Assembly (NCBI RefSeq): GCF_003050835.1
Contig: NZ_QAOJ01000007.1
Span: 186,001-250,000 of the forward strand
Source: Pseudomonas sp. GV071
GTDB lineage: Bacteria; Pseudomonadota; Gammaproteobacteria; Pseudomonadales; Pseudomonadaceae
Length of the DNA: 64,000 bases
Direction: 5' to 3'
The position numbers were made by a program, and so were the translations under genes. The first letter of the stretch is position 1, and every line of letters begins with the position of its first letter. Shown piece after piece: positions 52,188 through 61,499 of this stretch. The notes below the pieces were generated by a model. The model was not told where the DNA came from. It did no database searches and worked only from the letters and a program-made list of their open reading frames with translations.

Positions 52188-53737
52188 GGCTTGCCAATTC
52201 CATACTGGCGCAGCTTGTTGGCGATGGTGGTATGCGAAACCCCCAAGCGTTTGCCCAATTGCCGGCTGCTCGGGTGCTCGTGGTACAGGCGCTCGAGCAC
52301 TGCCTGTTCAAACCGCCCGAGAATTGCCTCCAGCCCGCCCTCCAGGGAAAAATCCCCCAGCGGTTGTGGCGCGCCATAGTCCGGCAGGCGGATATGTTCG
52401 GCCAACACTCGCGCCCCGTCGCACAAGGACACCGCCTGAAACAGCACGTTTTCCAACTGCCGCACATTGCCCGGCCAGTGGTAGTGGCTGAGCCTCTCGA
52501 ACGCCTGTGGCGCCAGCTTGGGCAGCGGGCAACCGATCTGCCGGCTGGCCTGGTCGAGAAAGTGCTCAGCCAACGGCATCAGCCCATCCAGGCATTCACG
52601 CAGCGGCGGAATGTGCAGGCTCAGCACGTTGAGGCGGTGGTACAGGTCCTGGCGGAATTCGCCCTTGCTGCACAGCTCGGACAGGTCGACCTGAGTGGCG
52701 CAGATCACCCGCACATCGAGGTACACCTCTTCGTCACTGCCAACCCGGCGAAAGCAGCCGTCCTGCAAAAAGCGCAGCAGCTTGGCTTGCAGACGCGGGC
52801 TCATTTCACCGACGCCATCGAGAAACAGGGTGCCGCCTGCCGTCAGCTCCAGCAGCCCCAACTTGCCCTCCGGCCGCGCCCCTTCGAAGGCGCCTGGGCC
52901 GTAACCGAACAGCTCGGTCTCGGCCATCGACTCCGGCAAGCCGGCGCAATTCAACGCCATAAAGGGCGACTGCCCACGCGGGCTGGCCAGGTGGCAGGCA
53001 CGGGCGAGCAATTCCTTGCCGGTGCCGGTTTCGCCCTCGATCAGCAGCGGCGCATCCAGCGGTGCCATGCGCCGTGCTTCTCGGACCACGGCGGCTAACA
53101 CCCGCGAGCTTTGAAAGATGCTGTCGAAGCCGCGCAGCTCCTGTTTGCGCACATGGTAGATGCGCTCGCCAACGCGGTCGGCGCGGTGCAGGGTCAGTAC
53201 GGCGCCGGCCATGGCGTCGCTTTCTTCATGCTCGGTTTGCAGCGGGGCGATGTCGGCGAGAAACACGTCGCCCTTGATCTTCACCCGCAGGCCATTGATC
53301 CGCGATTTGTTGGCGCGCACCAGCTCGGGCAAGTCGAAGTCTTCGGCATAACGGGCCAGCGGCATGCCCGGCACTTCATCCACACGCACGCCCAGCAACT
53401 GGGCAGCGGCGCGGTTGGCGGCCACGATGGAGCCGGCCATGTCGATGGACAGCACCGGAAACTCCAAGGCGCCGAGCAAGGCATTCAGCTCCAGATGGCG
53501 GCGCTCGCTGGGCATCAGCCCCACACGCTTGACCCCGAACACCCCGGCGATGGCCTCGAACTTGGGCCGCAGCGACTGGAATTGCAGGTTGATCAGGTTC
53601 GGGCAGTGCAGGTAGATGGCATTGCCCTGCTCACCGCCGACTTCACCGCGGGCCACGTTGATGCCGTACTCGACGAGCAGGTTGAGGATGTCGCGAAGAA
53701 TGCCAATTCGGTTCTGGCAATGGACTTTGATACGCAT
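52184..53737 (-). CDS. phhR: TyrR-family aromatic amino acid regulator
   Basis: The 517-residue protein activates phenylalanine/tyrosine catabolism genes. It has an N-terminal ACT domain (MRIKVHCQNRIGILRDILNLLVEYG), a PAS domain (about 80-190), and an AAA+ domain with Walker A GETGTGKELLA near residue 236. A C-terminal helix-turn-helix ends LGVSHTTIANKLRQYGIGKP. The sigma-54-contact loop reads GAFEGA (about residue 282) rather than GAFTGA. The start at 53737 follows the family; an 18-codon extension is rejected. It is divergent from phhABC. Its TAG stop lies in a repeat arm. Confidence 0.95.
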   Translation of the reverse strand: MRIKVHCQNRIGILRDILNLLVEYGINVARGEVGGEQGNAIYLHCPNLINLQFQSLRPKFEAIAGVFGVKRVGLMPSERRHLELNALLGALEFPVLSIDMAGSIVAANRAAAQLLGVRVDEVPGMPLARYAEDFDLPELVRANKSRINGLRVKIKGDVFLADIAPLQTEHEESDAMAGAVLTLHRADRVGERIYHVRKQELRGFDSIFQSSRVLAAVVREARRMAPLDAPLLIEGETGTGKELLARACHLASPRGQSPFMALNCAGLPESMAETELFGYGPGAFEGARPEGKLGLLELTAGGTLFLDGVGEMSPRLQAKLLRFLQDGCFRRVGSDEEVYLDVRVICATQVDLSELCSKGEFRQDLYHRLNVLSLHIPPLRECLDGLMPLAEHFLDQASRQIGCPLPKLAPQAFERLSHYHWPGNVRQLENVLFQAVSLCDGARVLAEHIRLPDYGAPQPLGDFSLEGGLEAILGRFEQAVLERLYHEHPSSRQLGKRLGVSHTTIANKLRQYGIGKP

Positions 53738-53805
53738 GGCGGGCTCTGTTTTTGTTGTTCTGGTGCCGTCACCGTCGGAGAAACCTGACAAGGCGGCGGA
53801 ATTTT

Positions 53806-53823
53806 CGTAAAGGATAGTTTACG
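53806..53823. promoter_or_regulatory. TyrR/PhhR box (strong)
   Basis: CGTAAA-N6-TTTACG, a perfect inverted repeat that differs from the TyrR consensus TGTAAA-N6-TTTACA only at the outer bases. It lies in the phhR-phhA intergenic region, about 180 bases upstream of the phhA ATG. Confidence 0.75.
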
Positions 53824-53867
53824 GATTGACGTCTCAGCAACGCGACACCTCGCTGCCCGCGCCGACT

Positions 53868-53885
53868 CGTCATCATTTCTTTACG
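53868..53885. promoter_or_regulatory. TyrR/PhhR box (weak)
   Basis: CGTCAT-N6-TTTACG keeps the right half of the TyrR box and part of the left. It lies 62 bases from the strong box, an integral number of helical turns within error, so cooperative binding is plausible. Confidence 0.45.
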
Positions 53886-53923
53886 AAATTTGCCACCAAC
53901 GCCAATCGCCTGCCGCCGCCATG

Positions 53924-53939
53924 GGGCTGAAAAGCTGCA
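53924..53939 (+). promoter_or_regulatory. candidate sigma-54 promoter of phhABC
   Basis: GGGCTGAAAAGCTGCA has GG at 53925-53926 and GC at 53937-53938 with exact spacing, though the rest is weak. The GAFEGA loop of PhhR argues against sigma-54 use, and an alternative sigma-70 -10 (TTATCT at 53949-53954) is present. Confidence 0.35.
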
Positions 53940-54003
53940 CGCCAACGGTTATCTCTAGTCCCACCTAGCAGTCATTAATAACAACAACTACCGAGAGGCA
54001 GCG

Positions 54004-54789
54004 ATGAAGCAGTCGCACTACGTGGCACGCGAGCCGGATGACAGCGGCTTTATTCACTACCCCGAGGCCGAGCATCAGGTGTGGAACACCCTGATCACTC
54101 GCCAGCTGAAGGTGATCGAAGGCCGCGCCTGCCAGGAATACCTGGACGGCATCGAGCAACTGGCCCTGCCCCACGAGCGTATTCCGCAACTCGATGAAAT
54201 CAACCGCGTGTTGCAGGCCAGCACCGGCTGGCGGGTGGCGCGGGTGCCGGCGCTGATCCCGTTTCAGACCTTCTTTGAATTACTCGCCAGCAAGCAATTC
54301 CCGGTCGCCACCTTTATCCGCACCCCGCAAGAACTCGATTACCTGCAAGAGCCCGACATCTTTCACGAAGTGTTCGGCCACTGCCCGCTCCTGACCAACC
54401 CCTGGTTCGCTGAGTTCACCCACACCTACGGCAAGCTCGGCCTGGCGGCCAGCAAAGAGCAGCGGGTATTCCTCGCCCGCCTGTACTGGATGACCATTGA
54501 GTTCGGCCTGGTGGACACACCGCAGGGCCGCAAGATCTACGGCGGCGGCATTCTCTCGTCCCCCAAAGAAACCCTCTACAGCCTCTCGGACGCGCCGGAA
54601 CACCAGGCCTTCGACCCAGTGGAAGCGATGCGCACGCCCTATCGCATCGACATTCTGCAGCCGCTGTATTTTGTTCTGCCCGACCTCAAGCGCCTGTTTG
54701 ATCTGGCCCATGAAGACGTCATGGCCATGGTCGCCCACGCCGCCCAACTGGGTTTGCATCCGCCGAAATTTTCCCCTAAAGCTGCTTAA
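54004..54789 (+). CDS. phhA: phenylalanine 4-hydroxylase
   Basis: The 261-residue iron- and pterin-dependent monooxygenase converts phenylalanine to tyrosine. The iron ligands are in [11 protein letters not shown] (two histidines) and in [10 protein letters not shown] (glutamate). The monodomain bacterial form lacks the N-terminal regulatory ACT domain of the animal enzyme. GAGAGG lies upstream of the ATG. It is the first gene of phhABC, divergent from phhR. Confidence 0.97.
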   Translation: MKQSHYVAREPDDSGFIHYPEAEHQVWNTLITRQLKVIEGRACQEYLDGIEQLALPHERIPQLDEINRVLQASTGWRVARVPALIPFQTFFELLASKQFPVATFIRTPQELDYLQEPDIFHEVFGHCPLLTNPWFAEFTHTYGKLGLAASKEQRVFLARLYWMTIEFGLVDTPQGRKIYGGGILSSPKETLYSLSDAPEHQAFDPVEAMRTPYRIDILQPLYFVLPDLKRLFDLAHEDVMAMVAHAAQLGLHPPKFSPKAA

Positions 54790-54815
54790 CTTCCCTTTTC
54801 CCACAGGAGCCCCTG

Positions 54816-55172
54816 ATGACTGCCCTGAACCAAGCCCACTGCGAAGCCTGCAAAGCCGATGCGCCGAAAGTGTCCGATGCGGAACTGGCGGTGCTGATCA
54901 AGGAAATTCCGGACTGGAACATTGAAGTGCGCGACGGCGTGTTGCAGCTGGAAAAGCTCTACGCCTTCAAGAACTTCAAACAGGCCCTGGCCTTCACCAA
55001 CTCAGTCGGCGAGATCGCCGAAGCCGAAGGCCATCACCCCGGCCTGCTGACTGAATGGGGCAAGGTCACCGTCACCTGGTGGAGCCACTCGGTCAAAGGC
55101 CTGCACCGCAACGACTTCATCATGGCCGCGCGCACCGACCAGGTGGCCAAGACCGCCGAAGGTTTGAAGTGA
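54816..55172 (+). CDS. phhB: pterin-4-alpha-carbinolamine dehydratase
   Basis: The 118-residue protein recycles the pterin cofactor used by PhhA. It contains the DCoH core with the catalytic histidines in [19 protein letters not shown] and the later [17 protein letters not shown]. It lies 26 bases after phhA and overlaps phhC in the sequence GTGA. Confidence 0.96.
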   Translation: MTALNQAHCEACKADAPKVSDAELAVLIKEIPDWNIEVRDGVLQLEKLYAFKNFKQALAFTNSVGEIAEAEGHHPGLLTEWGKVTVTWWSHSVKGLHRNDFIMAARTDQVAKTAEGLK

Positions 55173-56365
55173 GCCATTTTGGCCAGGTGGCGCGGGTGCC
55201 GGGCGACCCGATCCTCGGCCTGATCGACGCCTACCGCAGCGACAGCAACCCGCACAAAGTCGACCTCGGCGTTGGCGTGTACAAAGACCCACAGGGCAAC
55301 ACGCCGATCCTGCGTTCAGTGAAAATCGCCGAGCGCCACCTGCTGGAAAGTGAGACCACCAAGAGCTACATAGGCGGCCACGGCGACCCGCTGTTCACCC
55401 AGCATTTGGCGCGCCTGGTGTTCGGTGCCGATTCAAGCCTGCTCAACGCCAATCGTGCCGGGGCCACGCAAACGCCGGGTGGCACCGGAGCGCTGCGTCT
55501 GGCCGGCGAGTTTATTCACCGCTGTCTGCCGGGCCGTAGCATCTGGCTGAGCGACCCAACCTGGCCGATCCACGAAACCCTGTTTGCCGCTGCCGGGCTC
55601 AAAGTTCAGCACTACCCCTACGTCGAGGCCGACAACCGCCTGGTGTTCGACGCCATGCTCGCGGCCCTGCAGCTAATCCCCCACGGCGACGTGGTGCTGC
55701 TGCACGCCTGCTGCCACAACCCCAGCGGCTTCGACTTGAACCCGCAGCAATGGCGCCAGGTGCTGGCGGTGGTGCGCGAACGTAACCTGCTGCCACTGAT
55801 CGACTTCGCCTACCAGGGCTTTGCCGAAGGTCTGGAAGCCGACGCCTGGGCCGTGCGCCTGTTCGCTGCAGAGCTGCCAGACGTACTGGTAACCAGCTCA
55901 TGCTCGAAGAACTTCGGCCTGTACCGCGAACGAACCGGCGCCCTGTTGGTGAGCAGTGCCACGGCGGACAAACTGGTGGACGTGCGCAGCCAACTGGCCG
56001 CCATCGCCCGCAACCTGTGGTCTACCCCACCTGCCCATGGCGCAGCGGTGGTGGCGCAGATTCTCGCCGACGACAGTTTGCAGCGGTTGTGGCAGGAAGA
56101 AGTCGAGGCCATGCGCATGCGCATCGCCGAACTGCGCCAGGGCTTGCTGACGGCGTTGCAGCCGTACGGGCTGGCTGAGCGGTTTGCCCATATTGGCCAG
56201 CAGCGCGGGATGTTTTCGTACACAGGCTTGAACCCGGAGCAGGTCAAGCGGCTGCGTGATGAGCACAGTATCTATATGGTCGGCACCGGGCGCGCCAATG
56301 TGGCGGGGATGGACAGTCAGCATCTCGATTACCTGGCCGCTGCTATCGCCAAGGTAAGTGGCTGA
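55169..56365 (+). CDS. phhC: aromatic amino acid aminotransferase
   Basis: The 398-residue class I PLP aminotransferase converts tyrosine to 4-hydroxyphenylpyruvate. It starts at GTG 55169 ([20 protein letters not shown]), overlapping the phhB stop, with GAAGG seven bases upstream. Motifs are [25 protein letters not shown] and the PLP lysine in [18 protein letters not shown]. Its product is the substrate of Hpd, which is encoded 6 kb away. A hairpin follows the gene. Confidence 0.95.
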   Translation: MSHFGQVARVPGDPILGLIDAYRSDSNPHKVDLGVGVYKDPQGNTPILRSVKIAERHLLESETTKSYIGGHGDPLFTQHLARLVFGADSSLLNANRAGATQTPGGTGALRLAGEFIHRCLPGRSIWLSDPTWPIHETLFAAAGLKVQHYPYVEADNRLVFDAMLAALQLIPHGDVVLLHACCHNPSGFDLNPQQWRQVLAVVRERNLLPLIDFAYQGFAEGLEADAWAVRLFAAELPDVLVTSSCSKNFGLYRERTGALLVSSATADKLVDVRSQLAAIARNLWSTPPAHGAAVVAQILADDSLQRLWQEEVEAMRMRIAELRQGLLTALQPYGLAERFAHIGQQRGMFSYTGLNPEQVKRLRDEHSIYMVGTGRANVAGMDSQHLDYLAAAIAKVSG

Positions 56366-56389
56366 CTCGAGATTTTCGTTTCCAGGAAT

Positions 56390-56448
56390 CGAGGCTGAAG
56401 CCTCTCCCTCAGGGTCTTGCGCTCTATGTGGGAGAGGTTTCAGCCTCG
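56390..56448. terminator. hairpin between phhC and arfB
   Basis: Nineteen-base arms (CGAGGCTGAAGCCTCTCCC, 56390-56408, and 56430-56448) differ at one position and are followed on the plus strand by CGTTTTTGATC. It may be both a member of the local repeat class and the terminator of phhABC. Confidence 0.65.
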
Positions 56449-56464
56449 CGTTTTTGATCTCCAG

Positions 56465-56878
56465 CTAAAAATCCACCTTGCCCCTACCCGCCTTGATCGC
56501 CCCCCGCTGACTCTTACCTTCCAACCGGCGCTTTTTCGAGCCCAGGGTCGGCTTGGTCGGCCGACGTTTCTTTTCCACTTTGCTGGCGGCCAGGATCAGT
56601 TCTTTCAGGCGTTCGAGCGCGTCGGCGCGGTTCTGTTCCTGGGTGCGGTATTGCTGGGCTTTGATCACCACCACGCCGTCACTGGTGATGCGGCTGTCGC
56701 GCCATTCCAGCAGGCGTTCCTTGTAGAACGGTGGCAATGAGGAGGCATTGATGTCGAAGCGCAGGTGCACGGCGCTGGAGACTTTATTGACGTTCTGCCC
56801 GCCAGCGCCCTGGGCACGGATGGCGCTCAGCTCGATGTCAGTGTCGGGCAGGTGCACGTTGTTGGAGATCACCAGCAT
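56465..56878 (-). CDS. arfB: alternative ribosome rescue factor (peptidyl-tRNA hydrolase)
   Basis: The 137-residue protein (YaeJ/ICT1 family) rescues ribosomes stalled at mRNA ends. The catalytic GGQ is in [14 protein letters not shown] near residue 26. The basic C-terminal tail that enters the empty mRNA channel is present ([30 protein letters not shown], many Lys/Arg). The length is typical. It is convergent with phhC. Confidence 0.95.
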   Translation of the reverse strand: MLVISNNVHLPDTDIELSAIRAQGAGGQNVNKVSSAVHLRFDINASSLPPFYKERLLEWRDSRITSDGVVVIKAQQYRTQEQNRADALERLKELILAASKVEKKRRPTKPTLGSKKRRLEGKSQRGAIKAGRGKVDF

Positions 56879-56933
56879 GGGGGGGGAAACCGGACATAGA
56901 ACAGAGCGGCAGAATAGCCGGGCTGAGGGGTGT

Positions 56934-56998
56934 TGTGGGAGGGGCTTTAGCCGCGATGCTGTTGATTTTAAACGCTCGCGGCTAAAGCCCCTCCCACA
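56934..56998. repeat. extragenic palindrome between arfB and the permease gene
   Basis: Perfect 22-base arms (TGTGGGAGGGGCTTTAGCCG start; 56934-56955 and 56977-56998) with a 21-base spacer. Same family as the copy at 43263. It lies nine bases past the permease stop and may act as its terminator. Confidence 0.9.
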
Positions 56999-57007
56999 GG
57001 GACCGAG

Positions 57008-58417
57008 TCAGTCAGTAACGGCCTGCAACGCTGCCGTCTTGGCCCGTGACAACTTCAACCGGTAGCACGCCCACATGATCACCAGCCACACCGGAATCGC
57101 GTACACCGATACCTGAATGCCCGGAATCAGCAGCATCACGCCAAGAATGAACAGCACGAACGCCAGGCACAGGTAGTTGCCGTAGGGAAACAGCAAGGCG
57201 CGGAAGGCAGTGCGTACGCCCTCTTTGTCCATGTGCTGGCGGAATTTCAGGTGCGAGAAACTGATCATCGCCCAGTTGATCACCAATGCGGCCACCACCA
57301 GAGACATCAGCAGTTCCAGGGCGTTTTGCGGCACCACGTAGTTCACCACCACGGCCAGGAAGGTCACCAGCGCCGAGAGCATCAAGGCATTTACCGGCAC
57401 GCCGCGTTTATCCACCTTGGCGAACACCTTCGGCGCATCGCCCTGCTCGGCCAGACCCAGCAGCATGCGGCCGTTGCAGTAGGTACCGCTGTTGTAGACC
57501 GACACCGCCGCCGTGAGCACCACGAAGTTGAGCAAGTGCGCCGCAGTGTTGCTGCCCAGCAGGGAGAACACCTGCACAAACGGGCTGCCGCTGTAGGGGT
57601 CGCCGGCGCTGTTGATGTGCTCCAGCAGCAGATTCCACGGGGTCAGCGACAGCAGCACCACCAGGGCGCCGACATAGAAAATCAGGATGCGGTAGATCAC
57701 CTGATTGATCGCTTTGGGAATCACGCTTTTCGGCTGGTCGGCTTCGGCAGCGGTAAAGCCCAGCATCTCCAGGCCACCGAAGGAAAACATGATAAAGGCC
57801 ATGGCCATCACCAGACCGCTGACGCCATGGGGGAAAAACCCGCCCTGCGCCCACAGGTTGGTGACGGTCGCCTGTTCACCACCGGCGCCGCTGAACAGCA
57901 GGTAGCAGCCCAGGGCGATCATGCCGACGATGGCCACCACCTTGATCATCGCAAACCAGAATTCCGCCTCGCCAAACAGCTTCACGTTGGCCAGGTTGAT
58001 GGCGTTCACCAACACGAAGAAGCCCGCCGCCGACACCCAGGTCGGCACGTCGGGCCACCAGTAGTGGATGTATTTGCCGACCGCAGTGAGCTCGGACATG
58101 CCGACCAGGATGTACAGCACCCAGCAGTTCCAGCCCGACAGGAAGCCGGCAAACCCGCCCCAGTACTTGTGGGCAAAATGGCTGAAGGAGCCGGCCACCG
58201 GCTCTTCGACGATCATCTCGCCAAGCTGGCGCATGATCATGAAGGCAATGAAGCCGCAGATGGCGTAGCCGAGGATCATCGATGGCCCGGCGCTTTTCAG
58301 CACCCCGGCCGAGCCCAGGAACAACCCTGTGCCGATCGCGCCACCGAGGGCAATCAGCTGGATGTGGCGGTTTTTCAGGCCCCGTTTGAGTTGGCCTGAG
58401 GAGAGACTGTCGTGCAT
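57008..58417 (-). CDS. aroP: aromatic amino acid permease (APC family)
   Basis: The 469-residue inner-membrane protein has 12 predicted helices. It starts MHDSLSSGQLKRGLKNRHIQLIALGGAIGTGLFLGSAGVL, the amino acid transporter signature, and contains FGGLEMLGFTAAEADQPKSVIPKAINQVIYRI. It is of the AroP/PheP/proline-specific group. Aromatic substrates are inferred from the tyrosine-catabolic genes on both sides. Its start is about 120 bases from maiA on the same strand. Confidence 0.88.
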   Translation of the reverse strand: MHDSLSSGQLKRGLKNRHIQLIALGGAIGTGLFLGSAGVLKSAGPSMILGYAICGFIAFMIMRQLGEMIVEEPVAGSFSHFAHKYWGGFAGFLSGWNCWVLYILVGMSELTAVGKYIHYWWPDVPTWVSAAGFFVLVNAINLANVKLFGEAEFWFAMIKVVAIVGMIALGCYLLFSGAGGEQATVTNLWAQGGFFPHGVSGLVMAMAFIMFSFGGLEMLGFTAAEADQPKSVIPKAINQVIYRILIFYVGALVVLLSLTPWNLLLEHINSAGDPYSGSPFVQVFSLLGSNTAAHLLNFVVLTAAVSVYNSGTYCNGRMLLGLAEQGDAPKVFAKVDKRGVPVNALMLSALVTFLAVVVNYVVPQNALELLMSLVVAALVINWAMISFSHLKFRQHMDKEGVRTAFRALLFPYGNYLCLAFVLFILGVMLLIPGIQVSVYAIPVWLVIMWACYRLKLSRAKTAALQAVTD

Positions 58418-58540
58418 GTAACGTCACCTACTTGTTTTTATCTGTGACGGGATCGGACCCGCCGGGCTTGTGGCTCGGCGGAATTTCACAAGGCAGTACA
58501 GCTTTGAGTCAGCCTTGGTGCAGTCGGCGCGCGGCGTCCG

Positions 58541-59191
58541 TTACGGAACGACCGCGGCGTCTGGCTGCACCTCCGGCGCGGCATTGATGAATGCCGGTAA
58601 CGAGTTGCAGCGCTCGACCACAGCGAGAATGCGTGGGTACGCATGGAGGTCACAGTTAAAACGGCGCGCATTGTACACCTGCGGAATCAGGCAGGCTTCC
58701 AGTAAACCCGGCCGTTCGCCCAATGACAGCTCCGTGGCCTGTTGTTGCAGGCCCTGCTCCACTGCTGCCAGGCCAGTGGTGACCCAGTGGCGGTACCAGG
58801 CATCTTTGCCGGCCGCATCGACGCCCAGCTCGCTGCTCAGGTACTGCAACACCCGCAGGTTGTTCAGCGGGTGGATGTCGCAGGCGATATGCAGGGCGAT
58901 GCTGCGGATCTGCGCCCGCTGGCCTTGGTCCCTGGGCAGCAGCGCCGGTTGCGGGTAACGCTCTTCCAGGTATTCCAGAATCGCCAGGGACTGGGCAATA
59001 CGCTGATTGCCGTCGACCAGCAACGGCAGCAAACCCTGGGGATTCAGCGCCCGGTAATCGGCGCTGTGCTGCTGGCCGCCATCCTTGACCAAATGCACCG
59101 GCACCGCCTGATACGCCAGGCCTTTGAGGTTGAGGGCGATGCGCACCCGGTAGGCGGCGCTGGAGCGCCAGTAGTCGTAGAGGGTCAACAT
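58541..59191 (-). CDS. maiA: maleylacetoacetate isomerase
   Basis: The 216-residue zeta-class glutathione transferase isomerises maleylacetoacetate to fumarylacetoacetate using glutathione. It starts MLTLYDYWRSSAAYRVRIALNLKGL, where the SSxxxRVRIAL active-site loop is recognisable (the family usually has SSCSWRVR; here the Cys is replaced by Ala). The GST C-terminal domain contains CDIHPLNNLRVLQYL. It lies three bases after fahA. Confidence 0.93.
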   Translation of the reverse strand: MLTLYDYWRSSAAYRVRIALNLKGLAYQAVPVHLVKDGGQQHSADYRALNPQGLLPLLVDGNQRIAQSLAILEYLEERYPQPALLPRDQGQRAQIRSIALHIACDIHPLNNLRVLQYLSSELGVDAAGKDAWYRHWVTTGLAAVEQGLQQQATELSLGERPGLLEACLIPQVYNARRFNCDLHAYPRILAVVERCNSLPAFINAAPEVQPDAAVVP

Positions 59192-59194
59192 GGC

Positions 59195-60178
59195 TCAGCC
59201 CCGGTACTCCGTCACCACCTGGTCGATGGCGCCGAAAATGCTCTGCCCGGCGCTGTCGAACATCTCGATGCGCACCCGGTCGCCAAAGCGCAGGTAGGGG
59301 GTTTTCGCCTCGCCATGCTCGATGATTTCGAGCATGCGTTTTTCCGCCAGGCAGCTGCTGCCGGCGCTGCGGTCATAGTTCGATACGGTGCCGGAGCCGA
59401 CGATGCTGCCCGCCCCTAGCCCGCGAGTTTTCGCCGCGTGGGCCAACAGCGTGGGGAAATTGAAGGTCATGTCGGTACCGGCATCCGGCTGGCCGAACAG
59501 CTCGCCGTTGATATGCGAGGTCAGCGGCCGCTGCACCTTGCCGTCGCGCCAGCTGTCACCCAGCTCGTCCGGAGTGATCGCCACCGGCGAAAAGCTCGAC
59601 GAGGGTTTGCTCTGGTAGAAACCAAAACCCTTGGCCAGCTCGCCGGGAATCAGGTTACGCAGCGACACGTCGTTGACCAGCATCAGCAACTGGATATGCC
59701 CCGCCGCCTCAGCCGCCGACACGCCCATGGGCACGTCATCGGTGACCACGGCAATTTCCGCTTCGAGGTCGATGCCCCAGGCTTCGTCGGCCATCAGGAT
59801 CGGGCTGTGGGGCGCGATAAAAGTATCGGCGCCGCCCTGATAGATCAGCGGGTCGTGCCAGAAGCTTTCCGGCATTTCCGCGCCACGGGCTTTACGCACC
59901 AGCTCCACATGGTTGACGTAGGCGCTGCCGTCAGCCCAGTGGTAGGCGCGCGGCAAGGGGCTGGCGCAGGCGCTCTGGTCAAAGGCAAAGGCTTCGCCTT
60001 CAAGGCCGTCGTTGAGGCGTTGGTAGACGGCTTCGAGTTTGGGCCGGGTGATGGCCCAGGTGTCGAGCGCGGCCTGCAGGGTGGGCGCGATGTTTGGGAC
60101 TTTCACCGCGCGGATCAGGTCGCGGGAGACCACTATAAGCTGGCCGTCACGGCCTTGGTTCAGGGATGCGAGTTTCAT
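59195..60178 (-). CDS. fahA: fumarylacetoacetate hydrolase (short type)
   Basis: The 327-residue FAH-fold enzyme cleaves fumarylacetoacetate to fumarate and acetoacetate. Metal-binding acidic residues are in AWGIDLEAEIAVVTDDVP, and the GSGTVSNYDRSAGSSCLAEKRMLEIIE segment is conserved. It is about 100 residues shorter than the classical FahA of P. aeruginosa and animals (about 430). It follows hmgA on the same strand, but a palindromic element of about 105 bases separates them. The function is supported by the neighbours maiA, hmgA and hpd. Confidence 0.9.
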   Translation of the reverse strand: MKLASLNQGRDGQLIVVSRDLIRAVKVPNIAPTLQAALDTWAITRPKLEAVYQRLNDGLEGEAFAFDQSACASPLPRAYHWADGSAYVNHVELVRKARGAEMPESFWHDPLIYQGGADTFIAPHSPILMADEAWGIDLEAEIAVVTDDVPMGVSAAEAAGHIQLLMLVNDVSLRNLIPGELAKGFGFYQSKPSSSFSPVAITPDELGDSWRDGKVQRPLTSHINGELFGQPDAGTDMTFNFPTLLAHAAKTRGLGAGSIVGSGTVSNYDRSAGSSCLAEKRMLEIIEHGEAKTPYLRFGDRVRIEMFDSAGQSIFGAIDQVVTEYRG

Positions 60179-60228
60179 AGGGACCTGTTTGTTTGATTTG
60201 TTTTAAATGGCGCAGGGCGGGACATCGC

Positions 60229-60333
60229 GGCCCTCTCCCCCGGCCCCTCTCCCGTAAACGGGCGAGGGGAGACCCGCAGACCGTGTTCAGTTCCCCTCTC
60301 CCGCTTGCGGGAGAGGGGCTAGGGGAGAGGGCC
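60229..60333. repeat. palindromic MITE-like element between hmgA and fahA
   Basis: Terminal arms of 26 bases (60229-60254 and 60308-60333, GGCCCTCTCCCC start) agree at 24 positions. Inside are further CCCCTCTCCCG/CGGGAGAGGGG hairpins, one perfect at 60293-60318. It fills most of the 170-base gap within the tyrosine operon. Confidence 0.8.
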
Positions 60334-60348
60334 GAGGCCAACACCTAT

Positions 60349-61485
60349 CTACCCTTTCCCCGGCGCCCGCCACGAATCCACATACGCCGCCACATCCACC
60401 GCCGCCGCCGCTTCACCAATTTCCAAACCACGGCGCGTATCGATCATCACCGCCACTTCCTCGACAAACGTCGCCGGGCTTTCCTGGCTCTTTTTCAGCG
60501 CCTTGGGGTGCGGGCCATGGGGGAAACCGCAGGGGTGCAGGGTGACCATGCCGGCCTCAATGTTGTCGCGGCTGAAGAAGTTGCCGCGGTGGTAGAACAG
60601 CACTTCGTCGTAGTCGTCGTTGTTGTGATAGAACGGCACCTTCAGCGCACCGGGGTCGCTTTCCACCGGGCGCGGGGTGAAGGTGCAGACCACAAAACCG
60701 TTGGCGACAAAGGTGGTGTGCGCCGACGGCGGCAGGTGGTAGCGGTGGCTCATCACCGGGCGGATGTCGCGCCAGTTCAGGCGCACCACGGTGTTGTCGC
60801 CATGCCAGCCGACCACGTCCAGCGGGTTGTACGGGTAGGTCACGGTGCTGATCTGGTTACGCCGCTTGATGCGGATCTGCCAGGTGCTCTCGTCCTGCTG
60901 CGCTTTGAAGATCTCGTCCAGGCGCGGGTGGTCGAGCACTGCCGGGTCGAAGATCGCGTGTGGGCCGAGCAGGCCTTTGTCGGGCAGCTGGTAGGCGCCG
61001 TCGGTGTTTTCGATCAGCAAAAAGAAGCTCGGCGCCGTGGCCTCGATGCGCCAGGCGGTGCCACGCGGAATCACCAGGTAGTCACCGTCACGGTATTCCA
61101 GGTGGCCGAAGTCGCAGTAGAAATGCCCGCTGCCTTCGTGGACGAATAGCAATTCATCGCCGTCGCTATTGCGCACCAGGTGGCCCATGGCGCCATTGCA
61201 TTTCCACACCCGAATGCGAACGTCGCTGTTGTGCAGCGCCAGCGGCGCGGCCAGCGGGCAATCGCTCTCGCTCGGCACCCGGTTGAGGTCGAAGGCATGC
61301 GGGCGCAGCGGCCCTTGCCAATCCACCCAGCCGGTGGGCGGGTGCTTGTGGTGCAGGTGCGCGGCCGGACCGAAGAAGCCCTCGCGGCCCATTTCGCGCT
61401 CGTAGGTGCCTTCGGGGAAATCGCAGTGCGCCTGGCGCGAACACTCGCCTTCGCGCAGGGGAAAACTGATCCAGTTGCGGCTCAT
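60349..61485 (-). CDS. hmgA: homogentisate 1,2-dioxygenase (short type)
   Basis: The 378-residue cupin-fold iron dioxygenase opens homogentisate to maleylacetoacetate. Iron-binding His/Glu residues appear in the C-terminal cupin region (NDDYDEVLFYHRGNFF and LHPCGFPHGPHP). The start is MSRNWISFPLREGECSRQAH. It is about 55 residues shorter than the classical HmgA of P. aeruginosa (about 430) and appears to be the alternative bacterial group. It lies 14 bases after hpd. Confidence 0.9.
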   Translation of the reverse strand: MSRNWISFPLREGECSRQAHCDFPEGTYEREMGREGFFGPAAHLHHKHPPTGWVDWQGPLRPHAFDLNRVPSESDCPLAAPLALHNSDVRIRVWKCNGAMGHLVRNSDGDELLFVHEGSGHFYCDFGHLEYRDGDYLVIPRGTAWRIEATAPSFFLLIENTDGAYQLPDKGLLGPHAIFDPAVLDHPRLDEIFKAQQDESTWQIRIKRRNQISTVTYPYNPLDVVGWHGDNTVVRLNWRDIRPVMSHRYHLPPSAHTTFVANGFVVCTFTPRPVESDPGALKVPFYHNNDDYDEVLFYHRGNFFSRDNIEAGMVTLHPCGFPHGPHPKALKKSQESPATFVEEVAVMIDTRRGLEIGEAAAAVDVAAYVDSWRAPGKG

Positions 61486-61499
61486 GCTCAGTTCCTCGT

